Assembly: GCA_002378845.1 (NCBI GenBank)
Contig: DFRY01000004.1
Coordinates: forward strand, 39,323-50,873
Source: Ruminococcaceae bacterium UBA3451
GTDB lineage: Bacteria > Bacillota > Clostridia > Oscillospirales > Acutalibacteraceae
Length of the DNA stretch: 11,551 nt
Direction: 5' to 3'
Position numbers and translations under genes: made by a program. This document shows, in pieces, positions 1-7,370 of this stretch; the stretch's first letter is position 1; each line of letters begins with the position of its first letter. The notes under the pieces are model-generated. The model saw only the letters and a list, made by a program, of their open reading frames with translations. It did no database searches and had not been told where the DNA came from.

Positions 1-2429
1 GCTGCGCCTCCTGTGCCGCACACGCACAAAAAGCGGCGGCAAAACTGGACGGTGTGGAAGCTTGTGATGTTAATATCGCAACGGAAAAAATGCGGATTCG
101 TTTTGACGAAAGCAAAGTGGACTTTCCGCTTCTGCAAAAGTCTGTGGAGGACGCGGGCTACGGGCTGGAGCAGGAACAGGATGCAAAACGCGTGGAATTG
201 GCAATTGAGGGAATGACCTGCGCTTCGTGCTCCGCAGCAGTCGAGCGTTCTGTAAAAAAACTGGACGGGATTAAATCGGTTCAGGTTAACCTTGCTACCA
301 ATCGCGGCAGTTTTGAATATGACCCGGCTGTAGTTAAGCTTTCGCAAATTAAAGCGGCTATTTCCGGCGCGGGCTACACGCCGAAAGACATTGACCTTGG
401 TGCATCCCGCGACGCGGAAGAGGAAAAGCGCGGCCGCGAACTGAAAAAGATGAAGCTGCGCCTAATCACTGCGGCGGTGTTCGCTCTTCCTGAACTTTAC
501 ATCGCAATGTCCCATATGATTCCGCAGCTGGGTTTGCCGCTGCCGGAATTTATGAATGCGCACATGTTCCCTCTGGTTTTTGCCCTGATTCAGCTGTTCC
601 TGACCATTCCGGTTATAGCAGCAGGCAGCCGCTTTTTCCGTATCGGGTTTAAGTCGCTGGTAAAAGGCGCGCCGAATATGGACACCCTTGTGGCAATCGG
701 CACAGGCAGCGCATTTCTCTACAGTTCGTTTGCCACGGTAATGATTTCACTTGGCAGTTTTTCCTATGCAAAATCCCTCTATTTTGAATCTGCCGCCGTT
801 GTAATTACCTTGGTTATGCTCGGAAAATATTTAGAGGCGGTTAGCAAAGGCAAAACTTCGGAAGCGATTAAAAAGCTGATGAGCCTTGCTCCGAAAACCG
901 CAATCGTCATAAAAGACGGCATGGAAGTGGAACTTCCGGTGGAAGAAGTCGAGGTAGGCGATATTGTTATGGTTCGCCCGGGTACCTCCATTCCGGTGGA
1001 CGGCATTGTAACGGAAGGCGTTTCCACTGTGGATGAATCCATGCTTACCGGCGAAAGCCTTCCGGTCGAAAAACAGCCGGATGCCCCGGTAACGGGCGGC
1101 AGCATCAACGGCGAAGGGCTGATTCGCTTCCGTGTTACAAAAGTCGGAACAGACACTGCGCTTTCCAAAATTATTCGTTTGGTGGAAGACGCGCAAAGTA
1201 AAAAAGCGCCCATTGCAAAACTTGCGGACATTGTTTCCGGGTATTTTGTTCCGGTTGTCATTGGCATTGCGGTCATTACGGCAATCGCATGGGCTTTGGC
1301 GGGCAGAGATTTTAACTTTGTGCTTTCCAGTTTTGTTGCGGTGCTGGTGATCGCCTGCCCCTGCGCGCTGGGTCTTGCTACCCCGACCGCCATTATGGTC
1401 GGAACCGGCAAAGGAGCCGAGCTTGGCGTGCTGATCAAGGGCGGCGAAGCGCTGGAAACCGCACATAAAATCAATACGGTTGTACTGGATAAAACCGGTA
1501 CCATTACCGAAGGCAAACCAGAATTAACCGATGTAAAAACGTATTCCGGCCTGAAAGAGCAGGAATTAATTTTGCTCGGCGCGTCCGCGGAACGCGGTTC
1601 CGAACACCCCATTGCCCGCGCGATTGTAGAAGGCGCGCAGAAACGGAATTTATCGCTTCTTGACCCCGAAGAATTCAAAGCGGTTCCGGGGCGCGGAATC
1701 GATGCAAGAGTACAGGGGAAGCGCGTACTTGCCGGGAATATTAAACTGATGCAGGAAAACGCAATCGACGTAGCACAGTCAGAAAAAGATGCCGTGGATT
1801 TTGCCAAACGCGGCAGAACCCTAATGTATATCGCGGTAGATGGCGCGCTGGCAGGGCTGATGGCGGCTGCCGATACGGTGAAGCCGACCAGCAAACAGGC
1901 CATTCAAAAGCTGAAACGGCTCGGAATTGAAGTCGTTATGATTACCGGCGACAATGCCAGCACCGCTGCGGTCATTGCACAGGAAGTGGAAATTGACCGC
2001 GTGCTGTCCGACGTACTCCCGCAGGATAAGGCGGGCGAGGTGCAGAAGCTGCAGCAAAGCGGCAGAAAGGTTGCCATGGTGGGCGACGGGATTAACGACG
2101 CTCCCGCTCTGGTGCAGGCAGACATCGGAATGGCAATCGGCACCGGCACCGACGTTGCGGTGGAATCCGCCGACATCGTTTTAATGCGCGGCGACCTGAA
2201 CGAAGTTCCCGCGGCCATCGGCCTAAGCCGTGCCACTATCCGCAACATTAAGCAGAATCTGTTTTGGGCGTTTATTTACAACCTGGCGGGTATTCCGCTT
2301 GCCGCGGGCGTGTTTTATCTGTTCGGCGGCCCGCTGCTTGACCCCATTTTCGCAGGCGGCGCCATGGCGCTCAGCTCCGTGTCAGTGGTTTCCAATGCGC
2401 TCAGGCTGAAACGATTTAAAATGAAGTGA
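1..2429 (+). CDS. copA: Cu(I)-exporting P1B-type ATPase CopA (5' partial)
   Basis: Membrane pump that uses ATP to export Cu(I) from the cytoplasm. The reading frame is open from base 3 with no start in view, so the N-terminus lies outside the window; 808 residues are visible. In order: the end of a first heavy-metal-binding domain (CASC at 3-14), a second complete one (GMTCASC, 210-230), hydrophobic membrane segments, the actuator loop TGES (1047-1058), the transmembrane metal site CPC (1356-1364), the phosphorylation motif DKTGT (1488-1502), the SEHP motif of the nucleotide-binding domain (1599-1610) and the hinge GDGINDAP (2082-2105). The last two membrane segments carry YN (2277-2282) and MALSS (2364-2378), the residues that mark Cu(I) rather than Zn/Cd pumps. 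The next gene starts 8 bases after the TGA, so the two are probably cotranscribed. Any metal-responsive promoter lies upstream of the window. Confidence 0.96.
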   Translation, partial: CASCAAHAQKAAAKLDGVEACDVNIATEKMRIRFDESKVDFPLLQKSVEDAGYGLEQEQDAKRVELAIEGMTCASCSAAVERSVKKLDGIKSVQVNLATNRGSFEYDPAVVKLSQIKAAISGAGYTPKDIDLGASRDAEEEKRGRELKKMKLRLITAAVFALPELYIAMSHMIPQLGLPLPEFMNAHMFPLVFALIQLFLTIPVIAAGSRFFRIGFKSLVKGAPNMDTLVAIGTGSAFLYSSFATVMISLGSFSYAKSLYFESAAVVITLVMLGKYLEAVSKGKTSEAIKKLMSLAPKTAIVIKDGMEVELPVEEVEVGDIVMVRPGTSIPVDGIVTEGVSTVDESMLTGESLPVEKQPDAPVTGGSINGEGLIRFRVTKVGTDTALSKIIRLVEDAQSKKAPIAKLADIVSGYFVPVVIGIAVITAIAWALAGRDFNFVLSSFVAVLVIACPCALGLATPTAIMVGTGKGAELGVLIKGGEALETAHKINTVVLDKTGTITEGKPELTDVKTYSGLKEQELILLGASAERGSEHPIARAIVEGAQKRNLSLLDPEEFKAVPGRGIDARVQGKRVLAGNIKLMQENAIDVAQSEKDAVDFAKRGRTLMYIAVDGALAGLMAAADTVKPTSKQAIQKLKRLGIEVVMITGDNASTAAVIAQEVEIDRVLSDVLPQDKAGEVQKLQQSGRKVAMVGDGINDAPALVQADIGMAIGTGTDVAVESADIVLMRGDLNEVPAAIGLSRATIRNIKQNLFWAFIYNLAGIPLAAGVFYLFGGPLLDPIFAGGAMALSSVSVVSNALRLKRFKMK

Positions 2430-2437
2430 GGGTAACT

Positions 2438-3082
2438 ATGAAGAAGGTTTTTACAGCGGCTTTGGCACTCGTTCTGGCTACCGCTTTTTTTGCGGGCTGC
2501 GCTTCTACCGACGTTGTTCTGAAATACGGCCAAAGCTCGTTTGAAAATATTTTAAAGGCGGACCCGGAGCTGGTTAAGGAAGACGAAAACAACAATTATA
2601 TCATTACGGTAGATAAGGAAACGCTGCTGAAAGTGAGCAAGGATTATTCTTCTTCCGATGAGGACATTGTTCTTTCTACCCCCCTGCAGCCCTTTGTGAA
2701 GGCGGGACTGGACGTTACAAAGCTGGGGAAAGGGTACAAAGCAGACGATACCAGTTTGTATCTGATTACCGATTTTGGGAACGGCACGGGCAAGTCGGTT
2801 TCTCCTACACAGGCGCTGTTCCAAAGCGTGGCCGATGACCGGGAAGCGCTGACCTACCACGAAGAACTGGGTCATTACGGAATTATGCTGAATGGCGGCA
2901 AATTTGAATTCGCCAAGGATTACAAAACGAACGAGAAGGATCTTGTATATGCAATTGCCGCACAGCCGCTACGCGACCTGGGTGTGGACGTTCAAAAAAT
3001 TGATGGTTGGACTCTCAGCACCATGAAAGAGGAATCGGGAAAAGAGGTAGAACTTCTTTTAAAACCGTTCAATATCGTGTAA
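2438..3082 (+). CDS. Putative lipoprotein with two copies of a ~92-residue unit, function unknown
   Basis: A 214-residue protein I do not recognise. It begins with a lipoprotein signal peptide: two lysines, a hydrophobic stretch (about 5-19) and FAGC, giving a lipidated Cys21, so it should be anchored outside the membrane. The mature part is acidic and consists of two alignable halves, about residues 34-113 and 126-214. Y54, D69-Y70, D76, Q84-P85, G90, D92-V93 and K95 match Y147, D161-Y162, D168, Q176-P177, G182, D184-V185 and K187 at an offset of 92-93 with almost no gaps. There is no Cys besides Cys21 and no His/Met-rich patch, so nothing points directly to metal binding. I chose the ATG at 2438 because GAGGG at 2428-2432 is 5 bases upstream and translation then opens directly with the signal peptide; an in-frame GTG at 2426 is less likely. 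Its place between copA and the two-component genes suggests a part in envelope metal stress or sensing; this is inference. Confidence 0.88.
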   Translation: MKKVFTAALALVLATAFFAGCASTDVVLKYGQSSFENILKADPELVKEDENNNYIITVDKETLLKVSKDYSSSDEDIVLSTPLQPFVKAGLDVTKLGKGYKADDTSLYLITDFGNGTGKSVSPTQALFQSVADDREALTYHEELGHYGIMLNGGKFEFAKDYKTNEKDLVYAIAAQPLRDLGVDVQKIDGWTLSTMKEESGKEVELLLKPFNIV

Positions 3083-3118
3083 AATAAAGAAAATCAAACG
3101 AACGAATGGGGAATGACA

Positions 3119-3814
3119 GTGCCGGGTAAAACGATCTTAGTGGTGGACGACGAACCGAAAATTACGGAAATTGTAAAATCGTATCTGGAGAAAAACGGCT
3201 ATAATGCCGTGTGCGCTTACGACGGAGACAGCGCGCTTACCTTGTTTGACCAGTGTTTTCCCGTCCTGATTTTGCTGGATTTAATGCTGCCCGGAATTTC
3301 CGGTGAAGAGGTATGCCGGATTATCCGGAAGAAATCACGGGTTCCCATCATTATGCTGACCGCCAAAACAGGCGAGGAAAACATGCTGGAAGGACTTGGT
3401 ATTGGCGCAGACGACTATGTGACCAAGCCGTTCAGCCCGCGGGTATTAATGGCAAAAATCGAAGCGGTGCTTCGCCGCGTATCCGACGAAGCGGTTCCGC
3501 TTTCCAATGCATTGGTTTTTCAGGAAGGCGACTTGGTAATTGACAGTCTGCGGCATGAAGTCCGAAAAGCGGGGGAGCGCGTTTCGCTCACCCCCAACGA
3601 GTACAATATCCTGTTCACTATGGCGAAGTACCCCACGAAAGCTTTTACCCGCGACGAACTGATTACGCTTGCGTTGGGGGAAACGTACGACGGGTTTGAC
3701 CGGGTGATCGACACACATATTAAAAATATAAGGCAGAAAATTGAGGACGACTCGAAAAGTCCGAAGTATATTCTTACGGTACACAGAATAGGGTATTCGT
3801 TCGGAGCAAAATAA
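3119..3814 (+). CDS. OmpR/PhoB-family response regulator
   Basis: Cytoplasmic DNA-binding response regulator, the likely partner of the kinase encoded next. The receiver domain (about residues 1-118) has the acidic pair D10-D11, the phospho-acceptor D54 in LLDLMLP, T81 and K103 in TKPF. A C-terminal winged helix follows (about 130-228), with the family signature ending in HRIGYSF. It has 231 residues, normal for the family. Two starts compete. ATG at 3113 directly abuts the only Shine-Dalgarno-like run (GGGGA, 3108-3112), leaving no spacer, whereas GTG at 3119 sits 6 bases from it. I therefore prefer GTG, which removes only two residues. The gene starts about 30 bases after the lipoprotein stop with no terminator between, so it probably belongs to the copA transcript. 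The target genes cannot be read from the sequence; copA itself is an obvious candidate. Confidence 0.94.
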   Translation: MPGKTILVVDDEPKITEIVKSYLEKNGYNAVCAYDGDSALTLFDQCFPVLILLDLMLPGISGEEVCRIIRKKSRVPIIMLTAKTGEENMLEGLGIGADDYVTKPFSPRVLMAKIEAVLRRVSDEAVPLSNALVFQEGDLVIDSLRHEVRKAGERVSLTPNEYNILFTMAKYPTKAFTRDELITLALGETYDGFDRVIDTHIKNIRQKIEDDSKSPKYILTVHRIGYSFGAK

Positions 3815-3821
3815 ATATGCT

Positions 3822-3849
3822 GGGCAGGCTGATGTATTTCGGCCTGTCC
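3822..3849 (+). other. Imperfect hairpin in the response regulator-kinase gap
   Basis: GGGCAGGC (3822-3829) can pair with GCCTGTCC (3842-3849) through 8 pairs, one of them G-U, around a 12-base loop. No U-run follows, so it is not a standard terminator. It could be an mRNA processing or attenuation element lowering kinase expression relative to the regulator, or chance. A weaker second pairing, CAGCAAA (3861-3867) with TTTGCTG (3890-3896), lies downstream and ends just before the kinase ribosome binding site. Confidence 0.3.
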
Positions 3850-3916
3850 AATGCCATTTTCAGCAAAGTTTAGAACAGAACCAATTTGTTTTGCTGCTGA
3901 GAAAAGAGGACATAGT

Positions 3917-5335
3917 ATGAAAAAATATCCGTTAAAATTAAAGCTGTCGCTGTCCTACGCTTTGGTGGCGCTTTTGCTGGTCGCTTCGGTCAGCTTAATT
4001 TCCAACCTGTTTTTCCGCAGTCAGTTTGAACAGTATATGATTCGGCAGCAGGACAGCAAAAACAGGGAAGTTGTTTCTCAAATTGAGCAGCAATTCGACA
4101 AGAGCACGGCGGACGGCCGCGAACAGGTGCTCGAAACCATCGGGGTCAGCGCGCTGGAACGGGGACTCATCATTAAAGTAACCGACTTGGCCGGAACTGT
4201 GCTTTGGGACGCGACCGTTCATAATAACGGCTTCTGCCGTCAGATGCGGCAAAATATGGCGGCTGAAATGCAAAGCCGTTCCCCAAATTTCAAAGGCGCT
4301 TATGAAGAAAAAGATTACACGCTGCTTGTCGGCGTAAAGCAGGAAGGCACCGTCAGCGTGGGGTATTACGGCCCGTTCTACTACAGTGCGGATGACGCCG
4401 ATTTTATTAATACGTTGAATCAGGTGCTGCTGGGGGTGGGGTTTGCCTCTTTACTTCTTGCTATTTTACTTGGCATTTACATGGCAAAGCGCATCAGCGA
4501 CCCCATCGCCCGGGCAATCGGCGCGGCGGAAAACATTGCAAAAGGCAATTATCAGGATAAAATCCATACGGCTTCCAGCACACGGGAATTAGACCGTCTT
4601 ACCGCGTCCATTAACAGCCTGTCTACGGAACTGGAAAATCAGGAAGTACTTCGAAAACGCCTTACTACCGACATTGCACATGAACTGCGCACTCCGCTTA
4701 CCGCGCTGCAGGGCAATATGGAAGCATTGATTGACGGAGTATGGGAGCCCAACACGGAACGCTTTGAAAGCTGTCATGAAGAAATTCTCCGGCTGGCCCG
4801 GCTTGTCGCGGATTTGGAACGTCTTTCCCAGCTGGAGGACGAAAATACCGATTTGAACCTGTCGCTCATCGACCTGCGGGAACTTGCCGACAAAGCGCTG
4901 AAAAGCTTTGAAGCAGACCTGCTGAAAAAGCAGATTACGGTTTCTGTTACGGGCAAACCGGTGTATCTGGAAGCGGATGCCGACAAGCTGCGGCAGGTGT
5001 TCGTAAACCTGATTTCCAACTGCATAAAATATACGCCCGACGGCGGAAAAATCGATGTCAGCCTGTCACAGAACCGGGAAACTGCGGCGATTGAAATTAC
5101 AGATACCGGAACGGGAATTGCGCGCGAAGACCTGCCCTTTATTTTTGAACGGTTTTACCGCACGGATAAGTCCCGTAACAGCCGCTCCGGCGGCTCAGGG
5201 ATTGGGCTGACCATTGTGAAAAAGATTATTGGCCTGCATCACGGCAGCATTACTGTGGAAAGCGAGCTGAACCGGGGAACAAAATTTTTCATCGTCCTTC
5301 CGCTGCACTGTTCGGAAAGCCGGCATGGGGAATAG
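3917..5335 (+). CDS. Membrane sensor histidine kinase (HAMP-HisKA-HATPase)
   Basis: A 472-residue sensor kinase of the PhoR/BaeS type, the partner of the upstream response regulator. Order: TM1 (about 10-33), an extracellular domain (34-168), TM2 (about 169-190), HAMP (191-243), HisKA with phospho-acceptor H255 in AHELRTP, and an ATPase domain with N box (N364-N368), DTGTG (396-400), F box FERFYR and a GSGIGL loop (427-431). All catalytic motifs are intact. The extracellular domain contains H102 and then C107, M110, M114 and M118, spaced so the Met side chains fall on one helix face; these are possible soft-metal ligands. I start at ATG 3917 because AAGAGGA (3904-3910) lies 6 bases upstream and the protein then begins with a short basic segment before TM1. 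An in-frame ATG at 3851 would add 22 residues without a ribosome binding site. The gap to the regulator gene is 102 bases, longer than usual for such a pair. Confidence 0.95.
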   Translation: MKKYPLKLKLSLSYALVALLLVASVSLISNLFFRSQFEQYMIRQQDSKNREVVSQIEQQFDKSTADGREQVLETIGVSALERGLIIKVTDLAGTVLWDATVHNNGFCRQMRQNMAAEMQSRSPNFKGAYEEKDYTLLVGVKQEGTVSVGYYGPFYYSADDADFINTLNQVLLGVGFASLLLAILLGIYMAKRISDPIARAIGAAENIAKGNYQDKIHTASSTRELDRLTASINSLSTELENQEVLRKRLTTDIAHELRTPLTALQGNMEALIDGVWEPNTERFESCHEEILRLARLVADLERLSQLEDENTDLNLSLIDLRELADKALKSFEADLLKKQITVSVTGKPVYLEADADKLRQVFVNLISNCIKYTPDGGKIDVSLSQNRETAAIEITDTGTGIAREDLPFIFERFYRTDKSRNSRSGGSGIGLTIVKKIIGLHHGSITVESELNRGTKFFIVLPLHCSESRHGE

Positions 5336-5336
5336 C

Positions 5337-5365
5337 TTGTATGAAATCTTTTCCTGTATTATAAT
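5337..5365 (+). promoter_or_regulatory. Predicted sigma-A promoter of the SDR-msrAB unit
   Basis: TTGTAT (5337-5342) and TATAAT (5360-5365) are separated by 17 bases. A second TATAAT (5370-5375) lies just downstream with no matching -35. The promoter starts within two bases of the kinase stop codon. I see no hairpin terminator for the kinase operon here, so read-through from upstream is also possible. Confidence 0.65.
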
Positions 5366-5407
5366 GATTTATAATGAAACAGAACAGGCAGCGAAAGGAG
5401 AATGTAC

Positions 5408-6196
5408 ATGCGGTTTGACGATAAAGTTTGTGTTATCACAGGCGGGGCGCTCGGAATTGGCAGATGCCTGACGCAGGAATTTGCGCAAAAGGGCGCGGCG
5501 GTTGCTTTTGTGGATGCGGACAGGCAGGCCGGGGAAGAAAACTTGGCCGCCATTCGTGCATTGGGCGGAAACGGCTTGTTTTTTCACGGGGATATTGCAG
5601 AGGAAGACGTGCTGCGCCGTTTTGCAGACGTGGTCATTGCACGGTACGGTAAAATAGATTACCTGGTCAATAACGCCTGCCTGACAAAACGGGGAATCCT
5701 TTCCTCATGCGGCTATGAAGATTTTAACTATGTGCTGCGAGTTGGGGTAAGTGCGCCGTATTTTTTAACGCAGCTCTTTTTGCCGTATTTTAATCCGGGC
5801 GGAAGTATTGTAAATATTTCATCCACCCGTGCGTTTATGTCGCAGGCAGACACCGAAAGCTATTCTGCCGCGAAGGGCGGTATTACGGCGCTGACGCATG
5901 CGCTCTCCGTCAGTCTTGCGGGCAAGGTTCGTGTAAACGCGGTTGCGCCGGGATGGATTGATACCGGAGCATACTACAGCGCGGAGTATGTGCCGCATTA
6001 CACCTCGGCAGACACAGCCCAGCACCCCGCGGGGCGTGTGGGCGAACCGCATGATATTGTGCGGGTCGTTCAGTTCCTTTGCAGTGAGGACAGCGGCTTT
6101 ATTACCGGAGAAACCATCACCGTGGACGGCGGCATGACAAAGCTGATGATTTACAGCGGGGACAACGGTTGGGAATACAATGTTTCAAACATTTAA
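5408..6196 (+). CDS. Short-chain dehydrogenase/reductase, atypical active-site Asn
   Basis: Cytoplasmic oxidoreductase of the classical SDR fold, 262 residues; the substrate is unknown. The nucleotide-binding motif TGGALGIG is at 11-18. An acidic residue at the end of the second strand (D36 in FVDAD) favours NAD(H) over NADP(H). D62 contacts adenine, and S139, Y152 and K156 (YSAAK) form the catalytic core. The C-terminal VDGGMT is typical of the family and is followed by a tail ending GDNGWEYN. Two departures stand out: the structural NNAG is NNAC (88-91), and the position of the fourth catalytic residue, usually Asn in an NL.G-like motif, reads RVGVSAP with Gly113. The start is decided by the ribosome binding site: AAGGAG (5395-5400) is 7 bases from ATG 5408 but only 1 base from ATG 5402. 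It is probably cotranscribed with msrAB, 23 bases downstream, which makes a redox role plausible but unproven. FabG-type annotation would be overprecise. Confidence 0.93.
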   Translation: MRFDDKVCVITGGALGIGRCLTQEFAQKGAAVAFVDADRQAGEENLAAIRALGGNGLFFHGDIAEEDVLRRFADVVIARYGKIDYLVNNACLTKRGILSSCGYEDFNYVLRVGVSAPYFLTQLFLPYFNPGGSIVNISSTRAFMSQADTESYSAAKGGITALTHALSVSLAGKVRVNAVAPGWIDTGAYYSAEYVPHYTSADTAQHPAGRVGEPHDIVRVVQFLCSEDSGFITGETITVDGGMTKLMIYSGDNGWEYNVSNI

Positions 6197-6219
6197 TAAC
6201 GGAGGATATAAAGAATATT

Positions 6220-7170
6220 ATGGCTGAAATTTATTTAGCAGGCGGTTGTTTTTGGGGAACGGAAAAATATATCGGCGAAGTTCAGGGTGTAACTTCAACC
6301 GATGTGGGTTACGCCAACGGAAATACGGTGAACCCAAGCTACGAGGAGGTTTGCCACAATAATACCGGCCATGCGGAAACGGTGCATGTGGTTTACGACC
6401 CGGAAAAAGTTTCGCTTCCTTTTCTGCTCGAAATCTATTATCAGGCGATCAATCCGATTTCGGTAAACCGTCAGGGTGGGGATACCGGCAGTCAGTACCG
6501 CACGGGGATCTATTATGTTGACCAGAACGACGAACCGATCATTCGCCGCTCTATTCAAAAATTGCAGGAGAGCTATGACCAGCCGATTGCCATTGAGGTA
6601 AAACCGCTGGAAAATTATTATCTGGCAGAGGAATACCACCAGAAGTATCTGGACAAAAATCCGAACGGGTACTGCCACATCGGCAAGGAAAAGTTTAAAA
6701 AAGCAGCGCAGGCATTAGTTGACCCGTCTTTGTACAACGCTCCCGAACAGGAAGATCTGAAAGCAAAGCTGACTTCGGAACAGTTTGACGTAACGCAGAA
6801 CAGCGCGGTGGAGCCACCGTTCCATAACGAATACTGGAACTACTTTGCGAAAGGCATTTATGTGGATGTTACAACCGGGGAGCCGCTGTTCGTTTCCACG
6901 GACAAGTTCGAGTCCGGCTGCGGCTGGCCCAGTTTTTCCAAGCCCATTGACCCCAGTGTTGCGGTTGAAAAGCAGGACAGTTCCCATGGCATGAACCGTG
7001 TTGAGGTACGCAGCCGTGTGGGCAATGCCCATTTGGGGCATGTGTTTCCGGACGGCCCAAAAGAATCGGGAGGACTGCGCTATTGTATCAACAGCGCGGC
7101 GCTTCGGTTTGTTCCGTTGGAGGAAATGGAAGCGCAGGGCTACGGTAAGCTAATTCCGCTTGTGAAATAA
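6220..7170 (+). CDS. msrAB: Bifunctional peptide methionine sulfoxide reductase MsrA-MsrB
   Basis: A 316-residue fusion that reduces both stereoisomers of methionine sulfoxide in proteins back to methionine. The N-terminal MsrA domain (about 1-155) has the catalytic C10 in GCFWGTEK, the GY.NG motif (29-34), GHAE (50-53) and the tyrosine/GDTGSQYR segment (87-94); C45 or C152 may act as resolving cysteine. After a short linker, the MsrB domain (about 180-315) has SGCGWPSF (C234, likely recycling), GNAHLGHVF and the catalytic C289 in RYCINS. The paired CxxC zinc motifs of zinc-type MsrB are absent. No signal peptide is seen, so it should be cytoplasmic and recycled by thioredoxin. ATG 6220 gives the standard MsrA N-terminus, although the GGAGG at 6201-6205 lies 14 bases upstream, longer than usual. 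The upstream SDR ends 23 bases before; a terminator follows. Confidence 0.97.
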   Translation: MAEIYLAGGCFWGTEKYIGEVQGVTSTDVGYANGNTVNPSYEEVCHNNTGHAETVHVVYDPEKVSLPFLLEIYYQAINPISVNRQGGDTGSQYRTGIYYVDQNDEPIIRRSIQKLQESYDQPIAIEVKPLENYYLAEEYHQKYLDKNPNGYCHIGKEKFKKAAQALVDPSLYNAPEQEDLKAKLTSEQFDVTQNSAVEPPFHNEYWNYFAKGIYVDVTTGEPLFVSTDKFESGCGWPSFSKPIDPSVAVEKQDSSHGMNRVEVRSRVGNAHLGHVFPDGPKESGGLRYCINSAALRFVPLEEMEAQGYGKLIPLVK

Positions 7171-7185
7171 TTTCAAACTGAAAAG

Positions 7186-7224
7186 AAGGCCGGCTGAATT
7201 TTACTCAGCCAGCCTTTTCTTTTT
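7186..7224 (+). terminator. Rho-independent terminator after msrAB
   Basis: AAGGCCGGCTGA (7186-7197) pairs with TCAGCCAGCCTT (7205-7216) at 11 of 12 positions, with one C-A mismatch and a 7-base loop. A T-rich run follows (7215-7224). It lies 15 bases past the msrAB stop. Confidence 0.9.
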
Positions 7225-7318
7225 GGATTGGTACTATTGCATGAAAAAGTTTCGAATTTCGTTGTGTAAATCTCACTACAGATACCCTGCGTTTCTATGC
7301 AAATCACATAAAGTACGC

Positions 7319-7324
7319 TATAAT
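7319..7324 (+). promoter_or_regulatory. Possible -10 element for the HAD phosphatase gene
   Basis: TATAAT stands 46 bases before the chosen ATG, between an upstream terminator and the gene, so a promoter is expected here. I could find no convincing -35 hexamer at 15-19 bases and no TGn extension. The rest of the 200-base stretch 7171-7370 contains only the msrAB terminator and AT-rich sequence. Confidence 0.4.
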
Positions 7325-7370
7325 AAAGATAAGAGGATTTTTGAATACGGAAAGAAAGCGGGATATGGGA

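Noticed and set aside
779..1903. Open frame of about 374 codons on the minus strand inside copA
   Set aside because: It is antisense to intact, motif-rich copA sequence; its translation is a low-complexity Ser/Pro/Thr mix with no recognisable domain, and I saw no ribosome binding site. It is a shadow of copA codon usage.
3851..3916. In-frame 22-residue N-terminal extension of the kinase from ATG 3851
   Set aside because: No ribosome binding site precedes it and the extension has no membrane or domain character; ATG 3917 has AAGAGGA at 6 bases and opens directly before TM1.
6169..6219. TTG start extending msrAB into the end of the SDR gene
   Set aside because: It would add 17 residues outside the MsrA family and has no Shine-Dalgarno; MsrA domains normally begin just before the GCFWG motif.
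7171..7370. Possible small RNA or riboswitch before the HAD phosphatase gene
   Set aside because: Apart from the msrAB terminator and a lone TATAAT I found no hairpins or conserved motif in this 200-base stretch.
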